A DNA stretch of 64,000 nucleotides, taken from positions 248,001 through 312,000 of the forward strand of contig CAVNZM010000015.1 in the NCBI GenBank assembly GCA_963693365.1, written 5' to 3'. Source of the stretch: Amoebidium appalachense (taxonomy: Eukaryota; Ichthyosporea). The notes under the pieces were generated by a model. It searched no databases. It saw nothing but the letters and a program-made list of their open reading frames with translations, and was not told where the DNA came from. The number at the start of each line of letters is the position of its first letter. Positions within the stretch are counted from its first letter, which is position 1. Below are positions 36,332-47,961 of this stretch, piece after piece. A program made the position numbers and the translations under genes.

Positions 36332-38334
36332 CTATTCTACACGTGCTCTCTTGAACTTGGCCCGATTAGCCTCAATCTCTGCCTTGCGGGTTCCCTTCTT
36401 AAAGTTGGGGTCGTACTTGGGGCAAATTGGTGACCCCCCAAAGTGCCCCTTCTGCTTGCAGGAGTGGCATTCGAATTTGAGGGCCGGGCACGTCTTGCCT
36501 TCGGCGTGGCTGCCGTACTTGCACCCACGGTTGCAGGGGGTGGTGCCCATGCGCGAAAAAATAGACGGCTTCTCGCTGGCACCAGATCCACCACCGGGTT
36601 GCTGTTTTGTGGGGGGTTTCTGTGTTAGAATGGTGGATGGGGTTCGTGTGTGCCTGTCTCTTTCTTTTTCTGCGAGATAGGCAACAACTCCAGACAGGGT
36701 CAATTCTTCTTCTTTTCGTGTTTGTCTGAGTTGATATTTGCGAAATTCTTGTTCGTCTTCCCCACCCAATCGGTGAGACAAATCCAAAATTTGGTGTGCC
36801 TCAGACTTAAGGGGGTACACACACGTGCCCACAAACGCGCATGCCTGCTTGCAAATTCGGCCACCTTTTGCTTGCCTTGTTTGAGTGCATTTAATTCGGC
36901 ACTGAGTGCCTCTTGCACACGCTGGTCGTGAAATTTCGTAACTAGTGCATGTGCAAATGCATCAAACGTGAGTTCTCCCTGTGTCCTGGTAAAATTCGTG
37001 TACCACACACGGGCGGGGGAAGCAAGAGGAAAGCACTGCACCGCCCAGCGAACAGCAAGTGTGGGGGGGACCCCTGCAATGCAAAACATCTGCTGGGAAA
37101 ATTCGTGCAGCCATTCAATCACCGTGCATTTATCCTGCAAGTCACCCTTGTATTCTGGTAGTTTCAATGCAGCCAAGATGGGGCCGTATTCGGATGCATG
37201 CAACTGGCGGAGAGGGTGCAACCACAGTTTTTCGTGCTCTGCAAAGTGCTTGTTCAATATAGACCCAGCCTTACCTCCTGAGCCTGTGCTGACATCAGAG
37301 CCTCTCGGGCGACTTGGCGTGCCTGCCAGTCCACCTGCAGACGCCAGAGGGGATCCTGCAAGGGGGATTTCGTTAAATACGGGTGCTTTAGGCTGGTCGA
37401 AGTGATCTTCTTCATGCACTTTCGCAGTCATGTGTTCGTTTTCGTTTGTGGGTGTGTCTTCGTAACTTTGTTCGTGTTTTTCTTCATTTTCAGCATCAGA
37501 ATCAGTGTAGCTGAGTGTGCGCGCAAGCACATCCTTATATGTAAATTTAGTGGGGGGTGCGGGAGGTGCAATTACCTTGGGATCAGTGCACCCAGATGGG
37601 ACCGGGGACAAAGGCTTCTTGCCTGTGGTGGGTGGGGGAGGACGGGGGGTGGTGGGCACCGTCGTATTTTTCACACGTGCCTCAGCCACCAACTGTGCTT
37701 CCCGCTCCAACTCAGACCATTTCGCGGACGTGCACAACATTCTAGACAGTGTGGTGTCTTCCATCTGCGAAATCTCACTGTAAATCTGCGCGACATCAGC
37801 TTCGAGGTCCATCACAGGCCGCCCAGCATCGATTGCAGTTTGAATGGCACGTCTCAGAGTTTCAATACGATAGAACTTGGAGAGAACACGGCCCCGCACC
37901 TCTGCCAGAGCTGTGGCAGTGTCCCGGTCTTGTTTCGTTTTTTCCTTCGTTGCTACTTGAAGTTCGTTCGTGTGTTTGTTGGTGTTCGTGTGTTCGTTGG
38001 TGTTCGTATGTTCGTTGGTTTTCGTGTGTTCGTTGCGCTTCGTTTTGTCTTTGGGTTTCGTGCTTTCGTTGGGCTTCGTTTGTTCGTTGCCAGTGGGCTT
38101 CGTAGTTGCCTTTGTGTTCGTGTGTGTGTTGGGTTTTGTGATCGTGTTCGGTTTCTGGGGAGCACGAGGCTGTGTAGGGGGAGGGGTGGGGAGTGTTTTC
38201 GTGCCCTGCCCCGGAGTCTTGGCTTTCTTCTGCGTTGGGGGCGGCGGTTTGACTGCGGTAGGCTTCTTGGTGTCACGTGTCAGTTTGCTTTCATTGTCCG
38301 AGAGTACAGGGTAGTCGTCAAATTCGCCCGCCAT
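36332..38334 (-). CDS. Chromovirus Gag with two zinc knuckles (frame interrupted)
   Basis: ATG at 38334 (MAGEFDDYPVLSDNE). A long Thr/Lys/Asn-rich N-terminal part is followed by a retrotransposon capsid region (IEWLHEFSQQMFCIAGVPP, LTFDAFAHALVTKF). At about 36835, inside a short GT run, the capsid frame continues into an unrelated frame that stops at 36700. The true continuation lies in the neighbouring frame down to 36332 and carries two cysteine/histidine knuckles, CNRGCKYGSHAEGKTC and CHSCKQKGHFGGSPIC. The last codon is followed by UAG. Confidence 0.88.
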
Positions 38335-38365
38335 GGTTGAAGAGATTCTTGAAAGATGTGAGATT

Positions 38366-38386
38366 CTGGAACTGCGCGGTCGCCAA
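38366..38386 (-). other. Primer binding site region of the chromovirus
   Basis: Directly inside the 5' LTR the minus strand reads TTGGCGACCGCGCAGTTCC. A TGG-starting stretch one base from the LTR end is the normal position of a tRNA primer binding site. The matching tRNA was not identified. Confidence 0.6.
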
Positions 38387-38978
38387 TGTAAACAGTTGAA
38401 CTAGTTGGGATAAGGCAGAGAACAACTGAATCAGAATAAAGACAGAGAACGGGTAGTAAGGCACACGCGGCCAGGTTACTATTTAATGTGCTCGTTCAGA
38501 GTGATCCCCCGTACTGGGACGGCTTGTTTATATAGCCCCCAGGTTCCGGATCATCTGGATGGGTGGCATTGATGCCTTCGTGACTTCTGACCAGTCAGAA
38601 GAGTGCGGTCGTCTTTATGTGCACACAGTGCACCAATAACATGAAGCTAACTAAAAGGATAACTTTGTGGCAAATGATTGGTCAATACTTAAGCCCGTTT
38701 AGGTTTATGCAACTGGGTCTGATTTCCTTATTGGTTCCGTTCGTTTAGCTATAGATGTCGCCTCCGTAGTGGATGAGACTTGCATTCCTATCCTAGCGGT
38801 TCTCGAATTCTATTGGTTCATACTGACTGCACGGCCACTGCATATTGCCGGCGCCGCGGCTCAGTCGTGAGCCGCAGCCCGCGGCTGTCGCGTGTGATAT
38901 TGATCTGATCATATGTACACAATATCTACGTGATCACTATGATATGTACAGTATATTCGTAATAGTAAACATGTACGG

Positions 38979-39575
38979 TGTCATGTGCTGAGCTGATTCG
39001 TATTAGTTTACTTCTATATTTTGTGTTTTGGTGAGTTAATTTCGGGGGTTTTCTTGCATAGTGATGCCGGGGTCTAAATGGGGTATGAGGAGATTAATCA
39101 GTGGTATGGGGAGAATCTGATGCAGCGGCGGCTGATTGTTTGGTGCGCGCGTGCATGCCCCATGCCTCTGCGTACTCTCCATGTTAAATGTTGTATTGCT
39201 TCTTGCTGTGTGCGTGGCGAGACCCATGTTGCCTGCTCGCGTGTGTGTATGCTTATATGTATTGTGAGTAAACGTGTGTACGTGTTGTAGTGCTGTAGGG
39301 GTGTCTGAGGTCGCGGTAGCCAATGGTGTGGAGTGCGTGTAGTCTGTGGGGGAGGGAGTGTTGTGATTGGCTGAATGTCACTGTGGTATTTGTCTGGCCA
39401 GTGGGCCGCGTGTCTGTGAAGTGTCTCGCGGGCTTTTGGAAGTTCTTCTCAGAACACAAAAAACTCGCTTCCCACCCAACTCAAAGAAAAGTTTATACGT
39501 ATACACGGTTTCGAGCCCCTTTAAGCGTGCAGATAGTTAGAGTAGTTTGTATACACTCTGTTTGTAGCTACGACA
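38979..39575 (+). repeat. Left LTR of the nested element (597 bp)
   Basis: TG...CA bounded, identical by eye to the right copy apart from the 8-bp duplication. Short open frames in it occur in both copies and are not considered genes. Confidence 0.9.
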
Positions 39576-41065
39576 AGCTACACCCCCTTTCTCTGCAGTT
39601 TTTTGCAGGGAGGGGGCACACGCACTGTTAGTCCTTCTGGGCTGTTGCTTTCACCCCTAGTTTTTTTTTTTTTCACGCCTAGCGGTTATGAGTGGTTTTG
39701 TCTTAGGCCTTTTTCGACGGTTAGAGGTAGAAGAAACATACGCACACACAGGCCTACAGCTAGCAACAGTTGGCATAGGCAACTTGAGCAGTAGGACTTA
39801 GTCTAGTATCACAGGGGACTTAGTCCTCGCTAAGGACCTTGACCTCCCTAGGTGACTTAGCAAGCTCAGGGCCGTTTGCCCAGCAGAGGCCTCAGAGGGG
39901 ACCGGCGGCAGTCACCCTCCCCACGGCGCTACCAGCCCTACCAGCCACGGCCACAACGGGATAACAGATGGGCCAGGCTGGCGTCTTTGGGGCGGGACAG
40001 CAAGAGCCGGCGCCAGGCTCTTTCCCAGGCACCTGTGACAACTGCAAGGAGCGGGGGCAACGCGTGGTGTAAACAGCCCCGTCGTGGGGGGCAGGGACGT
40101 CGGTGACCGTGTTGCTGGTATGAAGGTTTTATTAGGGGGTAGGCCATCTCTTGGGTTGTTGTTGTTGTAATACTATGGGAGTAACTGTTGTGTGGTGTTA
40201 TTTTTCGGCGAGTTTTCTACTGGTGCCTGGCGTTTTCGACGTGTGTATGAGTCCTGTGTTGGCGACGTGTGTGGTTAGGGTCAGTGGAATAGAAAGTCCT
40301 GCTGCTGTCTGGGAGCTCGGCCCTCTGACGAGGGGGCTGGGGGGGGGTCGAAATGTAGTCATGGCAGTGGCAGGCCCCCACTGTTGTGAACCCCCGTCGT
40401 CAAAGGGCCTGGTGCTGAGGCCCCTTGGAGTGGCTGCCCTGGGCCTGGTGTTGAGGCCCTTTGGAGTGGCTGCCCGTAGTGTTGTTGAGTAGTGTTGTGG
40501 TGCCCAGTGCAGCAGTAGGCCTTAGACACACCGCTGGGTAGGGCACGGTTGGGGCGGAGGCATTCCCAAACCACCGGGACCTACGTAGTAGGAGTCTTTG
40601 TCGGGTAGAGGAATGGCCAGCAAGAGAGTCTGGAGGTGTACGTCACATGAGTCTGGAGGTGTTCGTCAGTGGCATGTTAGGTTTTGCTAGGAATTCTTTG
40701 TGGATGGGGCATGCTGAGTGTGGTTGTATGGATGGTGTCTGTTATCATGTCTGTTGCTATGTTCCACTCGATATAACATTGTGCCAGGGGCATGGGGTTT
40801 TGGGTGCAGATTGTGGACGGGGGCAGAGGTGCATCTACAGGGCAACGTCAGTGGCGGTTCATAATTATCCTTGTTTTGGGGTTGGGTTGGGTATTAACCA
40901 TGGTGGGGTGGTGTGTGGATGTATGTATATGTTTTATGTTATATGTTAAATGTTGCTTCCTGCATGGGTAGCGGTAGTTGTAGTCGCTCAGCACATAACT
41001 TTATTTTGTTTTTAGGTAGTTTTTACTGAGGTGGAACTCAGTTATTTTCTGTGCGAGGGGGGAGT

Positions 41066-41670
41066 TGTCATGTGCTGAGCTGATTCGTATTAGTTTACTT
41101 CTATATTTTGTGTTTTGGTGAGTTAATTTCGGGGGTTTTCTTGCATAGTGATGCCGGGGTCTAAATGGGGTATGAGGAGATTAATCAGTGGTATGGGGAG
41201 AATCTGATGCAGCGGCGGCTGATTGTTTGGTGCGCGCGTGCATGCCCCATGCCTCTGCGTACTCTCCATGTTAAATGTTGTATTGCTTCTTGCTGTGTGC
41301 GTGGCGAGACCCATGTTGCCTGCTCGCGTGTGTGTATGCTTATATGTATTGTGAGTAAACGTGTGTACGTGTTGTAGTGCTGTAGGGGTGTCTGAGGTCG
41401 CGGTAGCCAATGGTGTGGAGTGCGTGTAGTCTGTGGGGGAGGGAGTGTTGTGATTGGCTGAATGTCACTGTGGTATTTGTCTGGCCAGTGGGCCGCGTGT
41501 CTGTGAAGTGTCTCGCGGGGTCGCGGGCTTTTGGAAGTTCTTCTCAGAACACAAAAAACTCGCTTCCCACCCAACTCAAAGAAAAGTTTATACGTATACA
41601 CGGTTTCGAGCCCCTTTAAGCGTGCAGATAGTTAGAGTAGTTTGTATACACTCTGTTTGTAGCTACGACA
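41066..41670 (+). repeat. Right LTR of the nested element (605 bp)
   Basis: Second copy of the LTR. It carries the extra 8-bp unit near 41518 and lies directly after the purine tract. Confidence 0.9.
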
Positions 41671-41693
41671 TACGGCGTGTACAGATGTTTACA

Positions 41694-42194
41694 CCCGTTC
41701 TGGTTTTACCATATGGGTGATTTCGGTGACTCAGGGTTTCATTGACAAGTCGGACTAATTATTCCTATTACACTCTATTAATCGGACTGAGTGGGTGTTT
41801 TTTGTGGCATTTCCGAACCCAACGCTGAGGGTCTACTACACAATTACAAACACGAATTTGTGACGCTTGTTGTCAGTGCCAATAACACACACACACACAC
41901 ACAGAAAGAGAGGAGGGGTGGGTGGGTGAGGGGAGAGGGGGAGGGGGGGGGGGGGGGACGGGGAGAGGGGGGGGGGGGGGGGGGGGGAGAGAGAGAGAGA
42001 CGGAGAGAGAGAGAGGAGAGAAAGAGAGGGAGAGGGAGAGGCGGATCTATAGCTAGTGAGGGGGCCGAGAGGGGGAGGAGTCGGGGGGGGGGGGGGGGGA
42101 AGGGAGGAGAGAGAGAGTGTGTGAGAGAGAGAGGGAGAGGGAGAGAGCCTCCGAGAGAGGGGGAGAGAGAGAGAGAGAGGGGGGGGGGGGGGGG

Positions 42195-42225
<31 letters not shown>

Positions 42226-42486
42226 GAGTGTGTGTGTGTGTCAGTGCCAATAACACACACACACACACACACACAGAGAGAAAGAGAGGAGGGGGTGGGT
42301 GGGTGAGGGGAGAGGGGGGAGGGGGACGGGCAATGGGGGGGGGGGGGGGGAGAGAGAGAGAGAGAGAGAGAGACGGAGAGAGAGACGGAGAGAGAGAGAG
42401 GAGAGAGAGAGAGGGAGAGGGAGAAGCGGATCTAGTGAGGGGGCCGAGAGGGGAGGAGTCGGAGGGGGAAGGGGGGGGGGGGAAGG

Positions 42487-42525
<39 letters not shown>

Positions 42526-42543
42526 GGAGAGCCTCCGAGAGAG

Positions 42544-42585
<42 letters not shown>

Positions 42586-42662
42586 ACACACAGAGAGAGA
42601 GAGAGAGAGTGTGTGTGTGTGTGGGAGAGAGAGCTCGAGAGAGACAGAGGGAGAGAGATAGA

Positions 42663-42731
<69 letters not shown>

Positions 42732-45201
42732 AGGGAGAGACGCACACATACATACATCTTGCGTGGAAATGTAGCACTCTCTCTGGTCATATGCATTCAC
42801 AGCTGAGGCTCGAATCCGGAAGTGCCTAGCACTGCCTACCGTAGTAACCTACCCACGTGACGATTCCGTGACTCTAGTGTGTGAAGATGCCCATGTAAGC
42901 AAAGTAACATAGAAGCAACTCAGATAGGTGTCGTATCGTAGTAGCAAGCGACTCGGAGTGTATCGATATCCACGCCATCTGCAAGTTCGCAGTGCACAAA
43001 TGAACAGAATGGATTGGGCGCCAAACCGTCGAAATCCGAGGTCAGCAGCCTCAGACTCGGTGTGTCGTGAAAACATACTGTAACCAAACTTAAGGGCATA
43101 TTAGAGCTCTGATTCGAAGTGAGACGTATACTATGAGCGCCTTCACCCCTTTCCCCCCAGCCCGTTGGCCGTTGCACACACACAAACACACACACACACA
43201 CACACACAATCGCGCTGCCACCTACTGAGATGGCTCCTTATTTTTCCTTACACATTCAGCGAACACTGGACTCTATCGAACCGTCGAGGCGCCGCGACAG
43301 AAAGCCGCATGCACGCGGTCGCGAGAGTGTAAGGACACGGCCCTCGAGGGCCGTGGTAAGGAGCGAACGTAAAGTCCATCGCAGCGCGTGCACACCCTCA
43401 GTATGTGTGTGCAATCGCGCCACCCATGGCCACCTAAATGCCGTGCACGTGAGCGTTCCGCTTCGTTCGGGACGTTTATTTTTAGAAGCAACGGCCGAAT
43501 GAGCCGGTGCGCGTGTTCGCCGAATGGTCATTCAAACTTCCAAGGCTGACCCTATTGGCCTATCGCACCAGCAAAAGCTCGGTGTGACCTTCCTCCAATC
43601 AGATAAGACGCATTCCCGGTTGAGTTGACCCGGGCCGGATTTATTGATGACGATGTGGCTACTTTACGTGTTTGAAAACGAGTCTGTCAGCTTTATATTT
43701 ATCCCTCATTTTCAGCTCTGGCGACGAATGCCCAAATCTTCATGTCTGTAAGTTACAGTGTAACAAATTGTGATCGACCAGCGCGATGGGCATCACAAAA
43801 ATTTATGATAGGCTTTCGTTATCTGCAGATGGCGGAACCATACAAATTGAAAATTTAATGGAATAAAAGAGAGGTGCGTATGTACAGTACAGTAAATTGC
43901 ATGCAAATATTTTTGTCAAATTTTCTAGAATAAACGTATGTAGCACTCTACAGCAAACTACGGTCTATCACATGGACCAACACTCCAGCCATTGTTGGCA
44001 AAACCTGGTATGAAAGGAATTTGTTCACGATTTAAATGATTGGTCGATTTGATTAGCCGTAAGAAAGAAGCTCGGCACAAGATCCAGATGGCAGGGACAA
44101 GGGAAAATTTCTCTACACCTAATAACAGAAATTAGAACGGGACAAGCGATTTTATTTATATTTTCATATGCTCCTGCGAGCGATGGCTTTTGCTCTATTC
44201 AATCTTTTGCATGGGCGTCTTCATAACCAGCTTGAAGTTGGCAGATTGGGTTCGATTTCCAGCCCTGGTGGCCTGGGGGTCGAGGTTATTTTTAGTGGCC
44301 AGATCTAGATCCGGATCCACGTCCGAGCTTCTTTTTTTTTTAGGACAAACAGTTAGATATATGCTAACGCCTAGAAGTTTCTAGACGTCTACTTTGAAAG
44401 AAAATAAATACAATGTTTTGAAAAGCTTCTAAAAGTTGGTGTCTTTCGTGAATAAAAATCTGAATAAACGACGTGGCGTGGCTCGCCACGTGGTAACGAA
44501 AAAGCCTTTGATCACTTTACCCTCCTCTAGGAGTATCTTATCCAACGATTGATGCGGAACCGACCAATCGGAGGCGGGATATGTTATCTTCTGGCACGGC
44601 CTCTGAACGGGAGCTAATGGCGTGGAATAAGAGTAGAGAAGAGAGTCAAGAAGAATTATCGCCCTCTCCTTTCCTGTAAGGTTCTAAAAGACTCTACTAA
44701 CAGAATAGCTTAAAGTAAAAGAAGAGACGAAAGAAGAAGAATTACCGCCCTCTCCTTTCCTTGCCAGTGTCAACCCCGGCCACTTTCTCCATTGCCATGT
44801 TGTGTTATAATCTTTTTCCCGATTGGGTCGGAGCCCGGCTCTAGGAGTTCGTTTTCTCCACGATAGAAAAATAAATAACTATTGGGCATTTGTGAAAGGT
44901 TTGAGTTATGGATCACCGATCATGCCATCGATCATGATCATGATCATCATCGTGCCGCGTGGCTGTGAGTCTGTCAACTCGAGCCTCGCGATACATACTG
45001 TAAACATATGGCGTTCAGTATGGCATATAGCCAACCTTTTGTATGTAGCGCGTGGTTACTGGTCAGTTGCCAAGTGGTGAGTCATGCAAAGACGCAATAA
45101 TTAGCCTTATGATAGTATTGGTACTGTGCACGTACCACTAAGTAACTACTACTAGCTCTTGAAGAAAACATTGTATACAATGAGAGGGGAATCATATCTG
45201 T

Positions 45202-45242
<41 letters not shown>

Positions 45243-46008
45243 ATTTAGGGGGTTTAGGGCCAGAAAATTGTCCCTGAAAATCCGAAAGTTGTCCCTACCT
45301 TTTTGAGGGTAGGTCCATCAATTTTAAAAAAACTGGCCCTAATTAGCAGAGCCAAATATATAAGAAAAAATACCGCAAAAACGATTGTTGGCTCTAATAG
45401 GGCCATCCAGGCTGGTGGAAAGTTACCAAAATGGCACCAGCCAAAAACAAATTTCACACCCGGGCCCCGGGAATGTGACATAAAATGAAGATGGTTGGTC
45501 ATCTTTGACCTTTTCAGCCGTCTTACACACTTCGAGTAGAGGGGCAGGGTTACCAGGGTATCTAATATGTTACCACGTGTTCTTATGTTCTGTTGCCGAG
45601 CGATCTTATCCGTGAGCCTCTGTCCCTTCGTGTTGATCCTGTTGCAAAACAACTGCAGTTTCTGCACCCTCTCATGATCATATGCATGGCTACGCTCATT
45701 CTTGGGTGGCACAACGGATTAGAAAGTAACCCTAATACTCGCAAAGTGTTATGTTTTTAGTAGTGGGTGTGTTATGTCTGTCTGCTGCATGCAACAGTAC
45801 CAATACAAGGTCTAGACCTGTCGACACATTTAGATCATTTACAACGTACTGTGGATTCAGTCCGATTTCCCCATAATCATTTTTTCCCCCTCTCGGTTGA
45901 AATAAGTGTCCGGGTGGTTTACCCAGTTCATTCGGATTGAATGTATAGCGTAGAAGGCCAATAACATTTACAATATTGCCCCTCTCACGTTGGTGAGTGC
46001 AAGCAACC
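41694..46008. other. Intergenic region between the chromovirus and the metalloprotease gene
   Basis: A duplicated purine block occupies 41874-42745. From 43200 to 45200 the sequence is ordinary and unique by eye, with (CA)n at 43172-43208 and no convincing exon chain. A C-run of about 38 bases sits at 45205-45242. A 152-codon open frame without ATG start lies at 45254-45712 on the minus strand; I do not count it as a gene. Confidence 0.55.
41874..42745. repeat. Duplicated (GA)n-rich block
   Basis: Two tandem copies of a unit of about 366 bp, starting GTCAGTGCCAATAACACACAC at 41873 and 42240. Each continues with AGAGGAGGGGGTGGGTG-type sequence, GGCGGATCTA/GCGGATCTAG, GGGGGCCGAGAG and GAGCCTCCGAGAGAGG. 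A third stretch of pure GA closes the block. Confidence 0.85.
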
Positions 46009-47925
46009 ATGGCGGTACGTGTTCTTTGTTCAAGCATTATTTTGGCTGCATTCACGGCCCTTTCACACGGAGAAGGGAACGTTGGGGTGTCAACCGTCCC
46101 TCCACCACCACCGGCAAACCAGGCCCCAGTTCTAGACGTGTTTGGAGAGATTCAGGAGGTATATATCCCCTCCCCCACCCCTACCCCTACACCACCCCAC
46201 CCCCCACCCCACCCCACCCCCCTCTAACCCCGTCCCCTCCCCACCCTCAAGCCCAATCGTGACAAGTATTGAATGAATCACACGGGAACCAAAAGGAAAA
46301 CATGCCCCGGGTTGTTTTTGGTACTTGGAGCTGTTGTTCAACCCACCATCATGCATACACATATTTGGTTCAGAACTCAGACAAGTGCATGCAAGTTTTA
46401 TCAGATCGGTTATGGTAGTCTGTAACACAGTCAGAGCCGCGTGACCCACTCAGCCATATACACCCACACACACCACGGTAAACCCACACACATACATAGT
46501 ATTACCGCGCTCCGACAGTTACTGTACACACCATGTAATGATAAACGTAATCAATGATATGTGCACCTGTCTAAACAAGTAACCCAAAACATACACTTCT
46601 TCGGAGCTCCCCCTACACAACACACATACACATACAGAGTCACACACACGGGCCACCTGCAGTACTTTAAGTCCTTATAGTATGTCATGATCAACACTTT
46701 CCAATTGACAAAGCCTATTGCATCATAGGGGTCATTCACGGATGCTAGTAATGTGTGTGCGGGGGGGAAGGGGGGGATGAGGGAATGAAGGAGGACAGAT
46801 CGTCCTATACGTGTTTAATTTGTTTGCTGACAGTCTCAGCACTCGAGTGAAATGCTTTTTCAAGCATTTACAGCAATACTCTGAAAAGACTACATGTTAA
46901 ACACCATCTCAACTCCAACTTAAATTGATTATTTTGTTTTATAGGTCGCAGGAGATGTGCCTCTGATTCAGGGACCCCTACGACCAGCCAGCACAAAAGG
47001 CAACCCACCAACGAACCATGGCCAGCTTAAACGAATCGTTAAAGCAAATGCCGCACTCATTCTTGACGGGTCGGCCCGGCTCAGGTTGTCTTTAACGTCC
47101 ACACAAACCGTCACTGCATCGAAGAATCTGAAGGAGAAAGTAGGCGATTTTGAAGTCTGGCAGGGTATTACAGAGGGGGGCTCTGCGGAGGAAAGAGTGT
47201 CTATGGTTGCTGGCCCAAATGGCACCACGTACGGCAAGGCTATCGTAAAAAGCCCTCAGGGGGATTTTACGATCCTTGAAATTCTGCCGATGCAGTCCGA
47301 CCCAACCAGAAGCACGGTTTCGGAGGTTCCCCTTGCTCAGTTTCCCGATGGAAATCCGATAGAAATCCCGAATGCACCAAGTGCCAGGGCGAGTAGGCGC
47401 AGACGACAGACCACGGGAGACAGTGGGGGGACGGTTGATGTGATGGTGCTTTACACACCCGCTGTGACCAATTACTATGGGTTGGCGGGGATACAGGCCA
47501 AGGTTGTGTCTGCGGTGGCTGATGCAAACACGGCACTCTACAACAGCCAGGTGGGTGGGGTGCTCGAGATTAAAATGGGTAGGGTGGTAGTGTACGGGTG
47601 CTCGAGATTGAAAAGGGCAGGGTGGGTGATGTGAAATGGGTGGGGTGGGTGGTGTGCATGTGTTCGAGATTTTGATGGGCAGCCTGACGGGTGGTGTTTA
47701 GGTGGTTTATATTAAGATTTATGAGGTGGGAGGTGTACATGTGGTTTGGATTGAAATGGGCCAGTTGTATGATAGGCGGCGTCCCAGTGTGTGGATATCA
47801 GCCTGTCCGATTGGTTGTCACTTCTTTGTCGCCCCTCTTTTTCTTTTTTATTGGAAGGGGGGAGGGGAGGGGGGCAAATTTTGTTTTGGAAAGGGTTACA
47901 GTGTACCCTATGTATTTCCGTATAT

Positions 47926-47961
<36 letters not shown>

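Larger units (their letters stand above)
38979..41670 (+). mobile_element. Non-autonomous LTR retrotransposon nested in the chromovirus LTR
   Basis: Bounded by two near-identical direct repeats, 38979-39575 (597 bp) and 41066-41670 (605 bp), each starting TGTCATGTG and ending CTACGACA. They differ by an 8-bp tandem duplication (GGTCGCGG) in the right copy. The target duplication is TACGG. A purine-rich GCGAGGGGGGAG precedes the right LTR, so the element reads on the plus strand. The 1.49-kb interior has no gag or pol and no convincing reading frame, so it must be moved by another element. It holds a short internal duplication of about 35 bp near 40409-40485. No TGG-type primer site is obvious after the left LTR. 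Confidence 0.9.
30749..41693 (-). mobile_element. Full-length chromovirus (Ty3/gypsy LTR retrotransposon) with a nested insertion
   Basis: The element runs on the minus strand. It is flanked by the 5-bp target duplication CCCGT (30744-30748 and 41694-41698). Both LTRs begin TGTAAAC and end GTTTACA. Order in sense: 5' LTR, Gag with zinc knuckles, protease, reverse transcriptase, RNase H, integrase, chromodomain, polypurine tract, 3' LTR. The two LTRs look identical by eye once the nested element is removed, which points to a recent insertion. Coding frames are nonetheless broken at three short repeats. Confidence 0.95.
38387..41693 (-). repeat. 5' LTR of the chromovirus, split by a nested element
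   Basis: LTR sequence occupies 38387-38978 and 41676-41693 (592 + 18 = 610 bp, the same length as the other LTR). Between them sit the nested element (38979-41670) and its duplicated TACGG (41671-41675). Confidence 0.93.

Noticed and set aside
39078-39290. Open frames repeated identically at 41165-41377
   Set aside because: They recur because they lie in the two LTRs of the nested element, and carry no recognisable domain.
44235-44290. Pol III B-box-like GGTTCGATTTCC, possible SINE
   Set aside because: No convincing A box, tail or second copy in the window.
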